NCBI GenBank assembly: GCA_905235575.1
Contig: CAJOLZ010000024.1
Span: forward strand, 1-49,795
Reading direction: 5' to 3'
Length of the DNA: 49,795 nucleotides
Source of the DNA: an uncultured Bacteroidaceae bacterium
Lineage (GTDB): Bacteria; Bacteroidota; Bacteroidia; Bacteroidales; Bacteroidaceae
Each line of letters begins with the position of its first letter. The first letter of the stretch is position 1. This document shows, piece after piece, positions 19,467 through 30,200 of the stretch. The translations under genes and the position numbers were made by a program. A model generated the notes under the pieces. The model worked only from the letters and a program-made list of their open reading frames with translations, searched no databases and was not told where the DNA came from.

Positions 19467-22013
19467 CTATTCTACATTCAGTTTCAGTGAACCTTTCAGC
19501 GAACCCGACCGTGCCTGTATCTCCACTTCGCCTGCCGAAGTGCCGGCCTGCACAATGGCAGTCAGCTGACCGGAGAACGCATGGTGGCGAGGCTCGTGAA
19601 AAAGGTCGAGATTCGTGGGGTCACCGTTAGCCGCTGCACGGAAACGGCCCGCGCCCTTCACGGTAAAGTTCACCAAATTGTCGGCATGCGGACAGAGATT
19701 TCCGTCCTTATCAACCACAGAAACAGTGATGTAAGCCAAGTCGTCACCATCGGCACGAAGCGACTTACAGTCGGTCGTAAGCACCAGATGATGCGGTTTG
19801 CCGGCAGTGCGCACCGTGACGCTCTCAACAACTTTTTCTTCGCGGTCGAGCCCATCAACTTTCAGTTCGCCCGGCTCATAACGCACGTCGTCCCAAATGA
19901 GACGATAGCGACGCAACAGCCAGAACGGGTCACCGGCCTGACGCGCCTGCTCGGACTCTGCCTTTGACAGCTTGCGAGCCTTTCCCACAAAGCGACCGTT
20001 CACGTAGAGAGCGCCTTCCGAAAGGTTGGTGTACGCCATGACAGGCGTCACCTGACCTTCACGTCCTGGCCATGTCCAATGAGGCAAGACGTGGAGCATC
20101 TGCTTATCAGGCCGCCACTGGCTCTGATAGAGATAGAAACGATCCTTGGGCAACGAGGCGAGGTCTATGATTCCGAAGAGACTGCTGTGGTTTGGCCAGC
20201 CATCGGTATCGTAGGGCGTAGGCTCACCCAGATAGTCATAACCGGTCCACACGAACTGTCCGATGGTCCACGGATAGTCGTCGGCAAGGGCAAAGTCCAC
20301 TTCGGGCAGGTTGCTCCACGAGCAATAATCCACGTCGTAAGCCGAGGTCTGATGGTCCTCGTATTTGGGTCTGTCCTTTATCTCGACAGGGAACTTATAG
20401 ATACCGCGGCTGCTGACGGTGCTGGCGGTCTCGCTACCGAGAACGAAGCCACGCGAGAGTGTGTTGTACGCCAACTCGTAATGCTGCGTGCGGTAATTGA
20501 GGCCGGGGATGTCGAGGACGGCTGCAAATCCGTTGGAGATGGCAGTCTCCACCTGGTCCATGCCGCAGGTTACGGGCCTCGTGGGGTCCTCGCGATGGCA
20601 GATGTCTCGCAGGAAGGCGGCCACCTTCCATCCGTCGCGCGAGCCCTGTGTGGGAACTTCGTTGCCGATGCTCCACATCACCACGCTGGGGTTGTTACGA
20701 TAGTGGCGCACCATATTCACCATGTCACGTTCAGCCCATTCCTTGAAGTAACGGTGGTATCCATTGGCACACTTCGCAGCATCCCACTCGTCAAACGGCT
20801 CCACCATCATCATGAAGCCCATCTCGTCGCAGAGTTCCACCAGTTCGGGTGTCGGCATGTTGTGGCTGGTACGGATGGCGTCGCAGCCCATTTCCTTGAG
20901 GAGTGAGAGCTGATGGTGGATGGCGCTGCGGTTCACGGCGGCGCCCAGCGGACCGAGGTCGTGGTGCAGACACACACCTTGGAACTTGCGGTGCTGCCCG
21001 TTCAGGTAGAAGCCTCTGTCGGGTATGTATTCAATGGTGCGGACACCGAAACGCTGTTTGTATATATCCACATTCTTTTGGTCCACATACACCATCGTCT
21101 GAATTTCGTAGAGGTTCGGGTGTTCGGGCGACCACAAATTCGGTTTTTCCAGCACGATGTTCTGTTCCATCGGACGACCCTCTCCAGCCTTCAGCTTAGT
21201 AGTATGTTTCGCAATACTTTTACTCCTATCGAACTCCGGACCTTCCACTATGTATGTCACAAGTTCCACATCCTTACCCTCGGCACCTTCTACCGTCCAC
21301 TTCAGGTTCACCACTGCGTAATCTTTCTCCACATGGGGTGTCGTCACCTGCACGCCCCACACGGGAATGTAGGACTGTTTCGTGGTAATCAGATGCACGT
21401 TGCGGTAGAGTCCTGCACCGGGATACCATCGGCTGCTGTTGTCGAGGTTCTCCAGACGCACAGCCACCACGTTGTCCTCCCCCTCTGTATTGAGGTAGGA
21501 CGTGACATCGACGAAGAACGAGTTGTATCCGTAGGGCCAGAAGATAGCTTCCTTTCCGTTGACATAGACGTGGGCCTCGCTCATGGCACCGTCGAAGAGC
21601 AAGGTAGCCTTGCTGTCGGCATCCACGCGGAAATGTCTGCGATACCATCCCACACCAATGTAGGGCAGTCCGCCGGTGCGTCCCGTATGCCAGGTGGCTT
21701 CGCTCTCGCCGTTCTGCAGGATTGCCACGTTCTGCATGTCCCATTTTCGGCCGAAAGGTCCGCTGATGGCCCAGTCGTGCGGCACGGTCACCTGCTCCCA
21801 CGCGCCGTCGTCAAAGGCGGCTTGCTGCGCATTTTCGAGGTCGCCGAGATGAAAGCGCCATCCGTCCGTCAGGAGTGTCTCGACGCGTGGTCCGCGCTGA
21901 GAAGTTTCCGTTTTCTCTGGAGCGCCACCGAGATTGTTGCGTTGTGCTTGTGCGAAGGCTGCCTGGCACGTCATCAGGAGCGCAGCCACGGCAAGGGTCA
22001 GTCTGTTGTGCAT
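19467..22013 (-). CDS. Secreted GH2 beta-galactosidase-type glycosidase
   Basis: An 848-residue exported glycoside hydrolase family 2 enzyme. A signal peptide ends near AFAQA (residues 19-23). The sugar-binding jelly-roll covers about 45-220, an immunoglobulin-like domain about 225-330, and the TIM barrel about 335-620. The acid/base is Glu452 in SIGNEVPTQG, and the likely nucleophile is Glu528 in GSETAS. A C-terminal immunoglobulin-type region (DUF4982-like, about 640-715; LYVNGRFVGKARKL) and a final beta-domain follow. The barrel and DUF4982 fit beta-galactosidases of Bacteroidales; the true substrate (a galactoside or glucuronide) is unresolved. Single gene with its own promoter. Confidence 0.9.
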   Translation of the reverse strand: MHNRLTLAVAALLMTCQAAFAQAQRNNLGGAPEKTETSQRGPRVETLLTDGWRFHLGDLENAQQAAFDDGAWEQVTVPHDWAISGPFGRKWDMQNVAILQNGESEATWHTGRTGGLPYIGVGWYRRHFRVDADSKATLLFDGAMSEAHVYVNGKEAIFWPYGYNSFFVDVTSYLNTEGEDNVVAVRLENLDNSSRWYPGAGLYRNVHLITTKQSYIPVWGVQVTTPHVEKDYAVVNLKWTVEGAEGKDVELVTYIVEGPEFDRSKSIAKHTTKLKAGEGRPMEQNIVLEKPNLWSPEHPNLYEIQTMVYVDQKNVDIYKQRFGVRTIEYIPDRGFYLNGQHRKFQGVCLHHDLGPLGAAVNRSAIHHQLSLLKEMGCDAIRTSHNMPTPELVELCDEMGFMMMVEPFDEWDAAKCANGYHRYFKEWAERDMVNMVRHYRNNPSVVMWSIGNEVPTQGSRDGWKVAAFLRDICHREDPTRPVTCGMDQVETAISNGFAAVLDIPGLNYRTQHYELAYNTLSRGFVLGSETASTVSSRGIYKFPVEIKDRPKYEDHQTSAYDVDYCSWSNLPEVDFALADDYPWTIGQFVWTGYDYLGEPTPYDTDGWPNHSSLFGIIDLASLPKDRFYLYQSQWRPDKQMLHVLPHWTWPGREGQVTPVMAYTNLSEGALYVNGRFVGKARKLSKAESEQARQAGDPFWLLRRYRLIWDDVRYEPGELKVDGLDREEKVVESVTVRTAGKPHHLVLTTDCKSLRADGDDLAYITVSVVDKDGNLCPHADNLVNFTVKGAGRFRAAANGDPTNLDLFHEPRHHAFSGQLTAIVQAGTSAGEVEIQARSGSLKGSLKLNVE

Positions 22014-22056
22014 GGTTCAAAGTTATTTTTACGTCAAACAGTTGCTTTTTTCGCTT

Positions 22057-22087
22057 CAAAATTACGAACATTTTTCCAACCCACAAA
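22057..22087 (-). promoter_or_regulatory. Promoter of the GH2 gene
   Basis: On the reverse strand, TTTG is followed 19 bp later by TAATTTTG (22064-22057), a full consensus match. The ATG lies about 44 bp downstream. Confidence 0.75.
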
Positions 22088-22149
22088 ACATAGCAGGTGA
22101 TTTCTTGCCGAAGCGACTTTCGGAAAGGGGTCCAGAGAGAGTGAAAAAA

Positions 22150-22229
22150 CGCACCGTGCTGCGACGGGCAACGCAACGTGCTGCGACAGCCTACGCAACG
22201 TGGTGCGACAGGCGTCGCCGCGTGGAGCA
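22150..22229. repeat. 22-bp-period palindrome array, copy 6 (4 units)
   Basis: Units start at 22150, 22172, 22194 and 22216: CGCACCGTGCTGCG, CGCAACGTGCTGCG, CGCAACGTGGTGCG and a degenerate CGCCGCGTGGAGCA. It is preceded by AAAAAA. It lies between the GH2 promoter and the cysQ terminator in the 304-bp gap 22014-22317. Confidence 0.9.
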
Positions 22230-22253
22230 TAAAAAACGCCTCCGCTTCGGGAC

Positions 22254-22287
22254 TAAAAAAACATCCCATGCATCGGCATGAGATGTT
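22254..22287 (-). terminator. Rho-independent terminator of ruvA-cysQ
   Basis: On the reverse strand AACATC pairs with GATGTT and ATGC with GCAT inside it, followed by seven T. It begins about 30 bp after the cysQ stop. Confidence 0.8.
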
Positions 22288-22317
22288 CCGTCTTGTTGTT
22301 TTTCTCGAAAAAGACGT

Positions 22318-23119
22318 TTATCCCTTTTTCACGAGGAACCAGGGGTTGTGTAAGTCTGCTTTGTTGTATCGGAGCGGTTCGCCGGTGGTTGCGTCGGTGA
22401 CGGTGCAGCCCGAGGAACGTGCTATGGCGTCGCCGGCGGCGGTGTCCCACTCCATCGTAGGTGCAAAACGCGGATAGGCATCAGCCTTACCCTCGGCCAC
22501 CAGGCATATTTTGATGCTCGAGCCGCTGCTCATCAGCGAGACGGGATGCTGGCTGCGCTGTGCTTCGATATATGCTTCCGTCTCGGGAGTCATGTGGCTT
22601 CGCGAAGCCACGATGACCATCTCTTCGCCATCGTTCCTGTGCAACGGCAGGGGGCGGGCCATGCCGAGGAGCGTTTCAGGTTCAGGGAAAGGTGCTGCAC
22701 AAGGCACTTCCACCTTGAAGGCACTTCCCTGAGCAGCGAAGTACAGATCGCCTTTCACGGGCACGTATATGACACCCAGCACGGGTGTTCCGCTGCGCAC
22801 CAGTGCGATATTGACCGTAAATTCGCCATTCTTCTTGATGAATTCCTTGGTGCCGTCCAGCGGGTCCACAATCCAGAGTTCCTGCCACTGGCTGCGCAGG
22901 TCGAAGCTTTCGTGGAGACCTTCCTCGCTCAGCACGGGGATATGGGTGGAGGTCAGATGCGAGACGATGCGGCGATGGGCTGCCTTGTCGGCCAGCGTGA
23001 GAGGACTGTTGTCGGCTTTGCGCTCTATGCCGAAGTCTTGCGAAGGGTCGTCGTAGATGTCCAGGATGTCACGTCCTGCCTCGAGTGCGGCGCGGATGGC
23101 TATGTTCAGAAGCTTCCAT
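22318..23119 (-). CDS. cysQ: 3'(2'),5'-bisphosphate nucleotidase, with an out-of-frame start
   Basis: CysQ removes the 3' phosphate from PAP/PAPS-type nucleotides in sulfate assimilation. The inositol-monophosphatase fold is clear: ADNSPLT near the N-terminus, LSEEG, the metal-site signature WIVDPLDGTKEF, and near the C-terminus EWDTAAGDAI. Homology extends up to LLNIAIRAALEAGRDIL (about 23112 on), yet that frame has no ATG, GTG or TTG until GTG at 22935. The obvious ATG at 23119 is one base out of frame: removing one G after it would give M-K-L-L-N-I. The frame is also the same as that of ruvA, interrupted only by its TGA. Either the sequence has a 1-bp insertion (real or an error) or translation starts at an unusual codon. 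Confidence 0.8.
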
Positions 23120-23127
23120 CGGCTGTT

Positions 23128-23724
23128 TCAAAGCATTTTCAGGGCCAGTTTTATCACGCGCTCCACGGGTGCGTCGGGTTCCTCCTCCAATATCTTGAGG
23201 ACAACCTTATGCGTGGGTGCCGGACTGAAACCGAGCATGGTGAGAGCGGCTTCCGATTCTTTCTGCACCTCGGTGTTCACAGATGGCGCTGCGGTGGTGA
23301 CGGAGGATGCCGGAGAGATGCCTAGCGTGGAAATCTTGTCGCGCAGGTCCACGATGATGCGCTGCGCCGCCTTGGGGCCGATGCCCTTCACTTGTTTGAG
23401 CATCTTGTCGTTTCCGTCGCTGATTATACTGCACAGTTCGGCAGGTGTCATGGCCGAAAGTATCATGCGTGCCATGGCTGCTCCAATGCCGCTGACGCTG
23501 GTCAGCAGCAGGAAGAGTTCGCGTTCGTCACGGCTCTCGAAGCCCCACAACTGATAGGCGTCCTCGCGGATGCTCTCGGTTATCCACAGCTTCACCTCCT
23601 GGCGCCCCTGAATGGCGGAGAACGTGTTCAGCGTGATGTTCACTCCATAGCCCACGCCGTGACATTCAACCACAGCCAGCGCCGGTGTCAGGTCGACCAA
23701 AGGACCTCTTACGTATTCAATCAT
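23128..23724 (-). CDS. ruvA: Holliday junction helicase subunit RuvA
   Basis: RuvA tetramers bind four-way junctions and load RuvB for branch migration. The 198-residue protein has the N-terminal OB-fold ([20 protein letters not shown]), two helix-hairpin-helix motifs ([30 protein letters not shown]) and the C-terminal RuvB-binding helices ([11 protein letters not shown]). Length and order are normal. cysQ begins within 10 bp of its stop. A full promoter lies upstream. Confidence 0.95.
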   Translation of the reverse strand: MIEYVRGPLVDLTPALAVVECHGVGYGVNITLNTFSAIQGRQEVKLWITESIREDAYQLWGFESRDERELFLLLTSVSGIGAAMARMILSAMTPAELCSIISDGNDKMLKQVKGIGPKAAQRIIVDLRDKISTLGISPASSVTTAAPSVNTEVQKESEAALTMLGFSPAPTHKVVLKILEEEPDAPVERVIKLALKML

Positions 23725-23746
23725 TCTGACATTTGTTTATCGAGTA

Positions 23747-23777
23747 CAAAGATACGAATAAGCAAGGAAAGTGCAAA
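23747..23777 (-). promoter_or_regulatory. Promoter of ruvA
   Basis: Reverse strand TTTG, 19 bp, TATCTTTG (23754-23747): a full consensus match, about 23 bp before the ATG. Confidence 0.75.
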
Positions 23778-23880
23778 ACGAAAAAACATTTTTCACTTAT
23801 GAACTTTCGAACGAGCGTATTTTCTGCCTATGGTCAGGGCACAAATAATCGAGCGGGTGAGAAAGGTGTTAAATGACAAT

Positions 23881-24143
23881 AAATCGGAAGATTGAGAAAC
23901 GCAACGCTGTGCGAGGGGCCTCGCAAACGAGGGTGAGGAAGTGTGAGAATGGATGTGCTTCGGTGCGACAGGGTGCGGAGCACGAAACGACGAAAATGCA
24001 AGTGCTTGATTATCAACACCCGCAAATTCTTCATTCTCTTCCGCTCAGCCATAAAATTGCAAAGGAAACGCACTTCGCAGAGAAACGCAACGTGGTGCGA
24101 CGGGCATCGCAACGTGGTGCGTCGAATGACGGAACGCGCTGCG
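23881..24143 (+). repeat. Composite repeat, copy A (about 263 bp)
   Basis: This block aligns along its whole length with the reverse complement of 47233-47497. Shared blocks include CGGAAGATTG, GCGAGGGGC, GTGAGAATGGATGT, CTTCG-TGCGAC, GATTATCA and CGCAAATT-T-CATT, and it ends in the palindrome array. It begins with two array-like units at 23900 and 23922. It occupies much of the 503-bp divergent gap 23725-24227 and shows no credible gene. Confidence 0.75.
24086..24143. repeat. 22-bp-period palindrome array, copy 7 (3 units)
   Basis: Units start at 24086, 24108 and 24130: CGCAACGTGGTGCG twice and a degenerate CGGAACGCGCTGCG, with 8-bp spacers. It forms the right end of composite repeat A, upstream of sprA. 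Confidence 0.85.
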
Positions 24144-24227
24144 AAGATATCTTTTCGATTCCGCGAAGAAATACGCTGAGATAATTGTAAGGATTATTTG
24201 CGTGTTCAGACATCTACCTTAACGGGT

Positions 24228-27200
24228 ATGAAGAACAAAAAACATGGAATGGTGCATAATAAATGGGCATGTGTGTGCGTTATATATTTCGTGAGCGCGC
24301 GGAAAATCATCTCCATCCTCATCCTGGCCCTCGGCATCGACCTGCTGGCGGCTCGCGGCACCACTGCTTCGGAAAACTGCGGAGCGGCGGCCGACGCTAT
24401 GGTGGCCCCTCCCGACACGGCCAAGGAGCAGAAACCCCGTTATAGCGTGCGCCGCACTGCCGTGCAAGACCCGAAGGACCTGAAGAACCGTACGGCCGAC
24501 CTGCGCGACCCCGACAACGTGCAGACCACCGTGACCTACGACGAGCGCGACAACACCTACACCGTGGGTACCACCCTGGGCGAAGGGGACCAGGCGAAGG
24601 GTACACGCCAACAGACAACCACCACCCGACAGCAGAACACCAATACGCGTCAGCAGACGACCAACACTCGTCAGCAGAACACATCTACGCGACAGCAGAA
24701 CTCATCCACTCAAAGGACAACGACAAGTTCCGCAGCCGTCAGCGTGGGAACGGGCGTGCCCGGACAAAGCGGCATGACGATGGGTGTGGCTACAAGCTAT
24801 CTGGACGCGCCGCTGCTGATGACGCCCGAGGAATACAAGGCGTGGAGCCTGCGGCAGACCATGCAGCGATACTATCGGATGAGGAATCAGGAGGCCTTCG
24901 AAAACGAGGGAAAGAGCAAGTTCGACTTCACCGACATGCACTTCGACCTGGGTCCCGCCGAGAAGATTTTCGGCCCCGGTGGCGTGCAGCTGCGAACACA
25001 GGGCTCGGCCGAACTGAAAATGGGCGTGAACATGAAGAAGGTGGACAATCCCGCTCTGGCAGCCAGCCGCCGCAAGACAACCGGATTTGACTTCGACGAG
25101 AAAATCAACCTCTCGATGAACGGCAAGGTGGGCGACAAGGTAAACCTGAACCTCAACTACAATACCGAGGCGACGTTCGACTTCGACACGCAGAACATAA
25201 AACTGAAATATGATGGCAAGGAGGACGAAATCGTAAAACTCATCGAGGCCGGCAACGTCACCTTCCCGAGCAACGTGAGCCTGGTGCCGGGCGTGAGCAG
25301 TCTGTTCGGTCTGCGCACCGACGTGCAGTTCGGCAAACTGAAGATGCAGACCGTGGTGAGCCAGAAGAAGAGCGCCAGCTCGAGCGTGAGCAGCAAGGGT
25401 GGCAGCCAGACGACACCCTTTGAGTTCAGCGCAACGAACTACGAAGCCAACCGCCACTTCTTCCTCTCGCACTTCTTCCGCGAGCAGTTCGACCGCAACA
25501 TGCGCACACTGCCCACCATCGCCAGCGGAATATCGGTGAAGAGAGTGGAGATTTGGGTGACCAACAAGACGAGCAACAGCGAGAGCAACCGCAACATCAT
25601 CGCCCTGACCGACCTCGGCGAGACCACCTATATCAGCAACGCGCAGTGGACAACCACTGGCATCAACGTGCCCTCGAACCGCAGCAACAGCCTCTACGAC
25701 ACCATGGTGAACGATTACGCAGAGGCTCGCGACATCAGCCAGGCAACCTCCATCCTGGACGGCATCGAAGGCTTCGAAGGAGCAGTGGACTACGAAAAAC
25801 TGCAGTCGGCCCGCAAACTGTCTTCGAGCGAATACACGCTGAACAGCAGTCTGGGATTCGTGAGCCTCAACAGTACGCTCCAGACCGACGACGTGCTGGC
25901 CGTGGCCTACGAATATACCTACGGCGGCGTGACGTATCAAGTGGGTGAGTTTGCCACCGACCTCACTAGCAACACGCAGGCGCTCTTCGTGAAACTGCTG
26001 AAAGGAACCACCGGCAGCCCCACACTCCCCACCTGGCGACTGATGATGAAGAACATCTACAACCTGGGCGCATCGACCGTACAGAAGGACAAGTTCCGCC
26101 TCGACATCAAATACCTGAGCGACAGCACCGGCGTATATCTGAGCTACCTGCCCGAGGAAAGTCTCAAGAACACTACCCTGCTGCGCGCCATGAACCTGGA
26201 CCGACTGGATGCCAACAACAATGCCAACCCCAACGGCCAGTTCGACTTCGTGGAAGGATATACCATACAGAAAGGACGCGTAATCTTCCCCGTGACCGAG
26301 CCCTTCGGAAAACATCTGCGCAACTGGATAAACAACGATGCCATCGCCGACAAATACTGCTTCGAAGAGCTCTACGACAGCACAAAAACGGTGGCCGAAC
26401 AAATAGCCGAGCATGACAAGTTCATGCTGACGGGATACTACAAGGGCACCAATAATGCCGAGATAGATCTGGGCGCATCGTTCATCGCACCAGGCTCGGT
26501 GGTCGTGAGAGCCGGCGGAGTGACACTGACGGAAAACACCGACTACACCGTGGACTACAGCAGCGGACGCGTGACCATCATCAACCAAAGCCTCCTCGAT
26601 GCCGAAACGAAAATCACCGCAAGCGTGGAAAGCAACGACACCTACGGAATGCAGCGCAAGACGATGATGGGCATCAACATGGACTATGAGGTGAGCAAGG
26701 AACTGACCATCGGCGGAACATTCATGTTCCTGAACCAACAGCCGCTCACCACAAAAGTGAACATGGGCGAAGAACCGCTGAAAAACACGCTGTGGGGCGG
26801 GCACATCAGCTGGAAGAAGGAAAGCCAGTGGCTGACCAACATGATAGACAAACTGCCGCTCATACAGGCCACCGCGCCCAGCCGCATATCGTTCGACGGC
26901 GAGTTTGCGCAACTGCTGGCCGGACAGAACAAAAAGATTCAGGGCGGTGCTTCGTATCTGGACGACTTCGAAAAAAGCAGCACCAAGACAAGTCTGACAC
27001 AACCCACGTACTGGACAATGTCAAGCACGCCCAGTATGTTTGCAGAAAGCAGACTGTCGAACGACCTGCGTTACGGATACAACCGCGCCCTGATGGCATG
27101 GTACTACGTGGACCCCATCTTCACACGTCGCAGCAGCACCCTCACCCCCAGCCATATCAAGAGCGACATCGAACAGCTGTCGAACCACTACGTCAGAGAA

Positions 27201-30200
27201 GTCTACGAACGCGAACTCTATCCGCGAAAGGCACAGAACAGCTACTCCAGCGCAAGCAACCTGAACGTGCTCAACATCGCATACTATCCCCAGGAACGTG
27301 GCCCGTACAACTTGACAACCGAGGTGGAACAGAACGGACATCTGACAAATCCTGAGACGCGATGGGGTGGCATGATGCGCAAGCTGGACAACACCGACTT
27401 CGAGGCTCAGAACGTGGAATACATCGAGTTCTGGATGATGGACCCCTTCATCTACAGCAAAGACGTAGCAGGCAACCACGGCGGTGACTTCTACATCAAC
27501 CTGGGCGAAGTGAGCGAGGATATTCTGAAGGACGGCAAGAAATACTTCGAAAGCGGAATGCCCGTGGATGGCAACAGTCAGTACTGGACCGAAGGCCTCT
27601 GGGGACGAGTGCCTAACACCACGAGCGTGACGTATGCCTTCAATAACGAATCGGGGGCACGAGCAAGACAAGACGTCGGACTGAACGGACTGAACGACGA
27701 GGAAGAACGACAATTCACGACCTATGCAAACTTCCTTCAGCAAATGCAGGGCCGCGTGAATGCCCAAGTATATGACAGTCTGCAGACCGACCCAGCCAAC
27801 GACAACTATCACTACTATCGCGGCACCGACTACGACGCGAACCGCACCAGCATCCTAGACCGCTACAAGAGAATTAACATGCCGCAAGGTAACAGTGCCG
27901 ACAACAGTACAAACCCCGAACGATACGAGACGGCATGGAAGAGCACGCCTGACGTGGAAGACATCAACCAAGACTTTACCCTCAACGAATACGAGAAGTA
28001 CTTCCAGTATCACATCAGCATCCGTCCCGAAGACATGGTGGTGGGACGCAACCACATTGCAGACAAACGTACCGCCAGTGTGAAACTGCGCAACGGCAAC
28101 ACCGAGGAATGTACGTGGTACCTTTTCCGCGTTCCCCTCGATGACTACGACGAGAAGGTGGGCACCATCAACGACTTCACCAGCATACGCTTCATGCGCA
28201 TGTTCCTTACTAATTTCCAAGAGAACATCATCTTGCGTCTGGCTACGCTCGACCTGGTACACGGCGACTGGAAGACCTACGAACAGGCGCTCTATATGGG
28301 TGAGACGCCATCGGTGAGCGGCACACTCGAGGTGAGTACCGTGAACATCGAGGAGAACAACGACAAGGAACCGGTGAACTACGTGCTGCCGCCAGGCATC
28401 AGCCGCGTGACGGACCCCACTCAGACGCAGCTCGTGGAGAACAACGAACAGGCCATGTCGATGATTGCACGCAACCTGAGCCCGGGAGATGCGCGTGCCG
28501 TTTACAAGAACTGCAACTTCGACATGCGCAAGTATAAGCACATACAGATGTTCATTCATGCCAATGCTCTGAGCGAGAACATCACTGACCTGACCGACGG
28601 AGAGACAAGCGTATTCCTGCGCATCGGCTCGGACTACAAGAGCAACTTCTACGAATACGAAGTACCTCTGCAACTGACACCACCGGGATTCTACGACACT
28701 GAGAGTGCCAGCGGATGCCGTGCCGTGTGGCCACAGGAGAACATGATGGACTTCGACCTCGACATTCTGACAAGCCTCAAGAAACGTCGTAACACGCAGA
28801 TAAGTATCGGGACGACCAGCATGAACAAGCTTTTCTCGGAATATGACGACCATCATCCCAGCAACAAGATCTCCATCATGGGAAATCCTTCGCTGGGCGA
28901 AGTGAGGACACTCATGGTGGGTATCCGCAACAACGGACGCACCGTGAAGAGCGTGGAGGTGTGGGTGAACGAACTGCGACTGCAGGAATTCACCAACGAA
29001 GGCGGATGGGCTGCTCAAGGTAATCTCAACATACAGGCATCGGACATCGGTTCGGTCAATGTCACAGCCCATCTGGAGACGGCTGGATTTGGCGGCATAG
29101 AACAGAGCGTGGCATCACGCAGCGACGAGGACAACGTCAACTACGCCGTGACTACCAACGTCGAACTGGGACGACTGCTGCCCGAGAAGGCAAGAGTGAG
29201 CATACCGCTCTATTACAGCTACAACAAGGAGACCGTCAAGCCCAACTACAATCCCTTCGATACCGACATGAAGTTGAAGGATGCCCTCGACGCTCTCACC
29301 ACAAAAGCCGAGAAAGATTCGCTCAAAGACCTCACCACACGCACCGAGACCAGCAAGAATCTTTCGTTCAGTGGCATGAAGGTGAATATTGTCAGCAGCA
29401 AGCATCCCATGCCTTATGACCCAGGCAACTTCACCTTCAACTACAGTCACAGCACGCAGACCTCGGAAGGCGAGACCACAGTATACGAGCACGAGAAGAA
29501 CTGGCGCGGAGGTCTCAACTACGCATGGAGTCCCAACTGGAAAGCGTGGGAGCCGTTCAAGAATCTGAAATCAAAGAGCAAGTGGCTCGACCTCGTGAAG
29601 GCACAGAACCTGTCGTTTGTGCCACAGAGCATCACATTCAGCACCGACCTCAACCGTTCTTACTACGAACTGCAAGAGCGTGACCTCGACAACATAGAGA
29701 ATCCCACAGCCCTGCCAGCCACGTTCAGCCAGACATTCCTCTGGAACCGCAACTTCCAGGTGCGCTGGGATATCTTCAAGGCCCTCCACTTCACGTTCCA
29801 GAGCGGTACACGTGCCGAGGTGGAAGAGCCCTACATGCAGGTGAACAAGGACCTCTATCCCGACCAGTACGACGCATGGAAAGACTCCGTAAAGACCAGT
29901 CTGCGCCACTTCGGACGTCCCCTCGACTACAACCAGAACGTGCAGATGAGCTACAAGGTGCCCCTTGAGAAGATACCAGCCCTCGACTGGTTGAGCGCCG
30001 ACGGAACGTACAGCGGCACATACAACTGGCGTCGTGGCGCACAGATGGAGGACGGAAGCACGCTGGGCAACACAGTCAACAGCCAGCGGAGCATCAACAT
30101 CAACGGCAAGATTGACCTCGAGAAACTCTACAGCCACAGCACTTTCCTCCAGGAAACCAACAAGCGATTCTCGGCTACCAATGCAAGAAATGCAGCGACG

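Noticed and set aside
23881..24179. Small protein genes in the composite repeats (similar translations at 23943 on the forward strand and 47433 on the reverse)
   Set aside because: The similarity follows from the shared DNA repeat, the frames include array sequence, and no ribosome site or conserved stop is seen. A short peptide cannot be excluded, but is not supported.
24702..27002. Long open frames on the strand opposite sprA (for example 766 codons) and at 29571-31424
   Set aside because: These mirror GC-rich codon use of sprA, lack ribosome sites and promoters, and show no recognisable domains; sprA is clearly the real gene.
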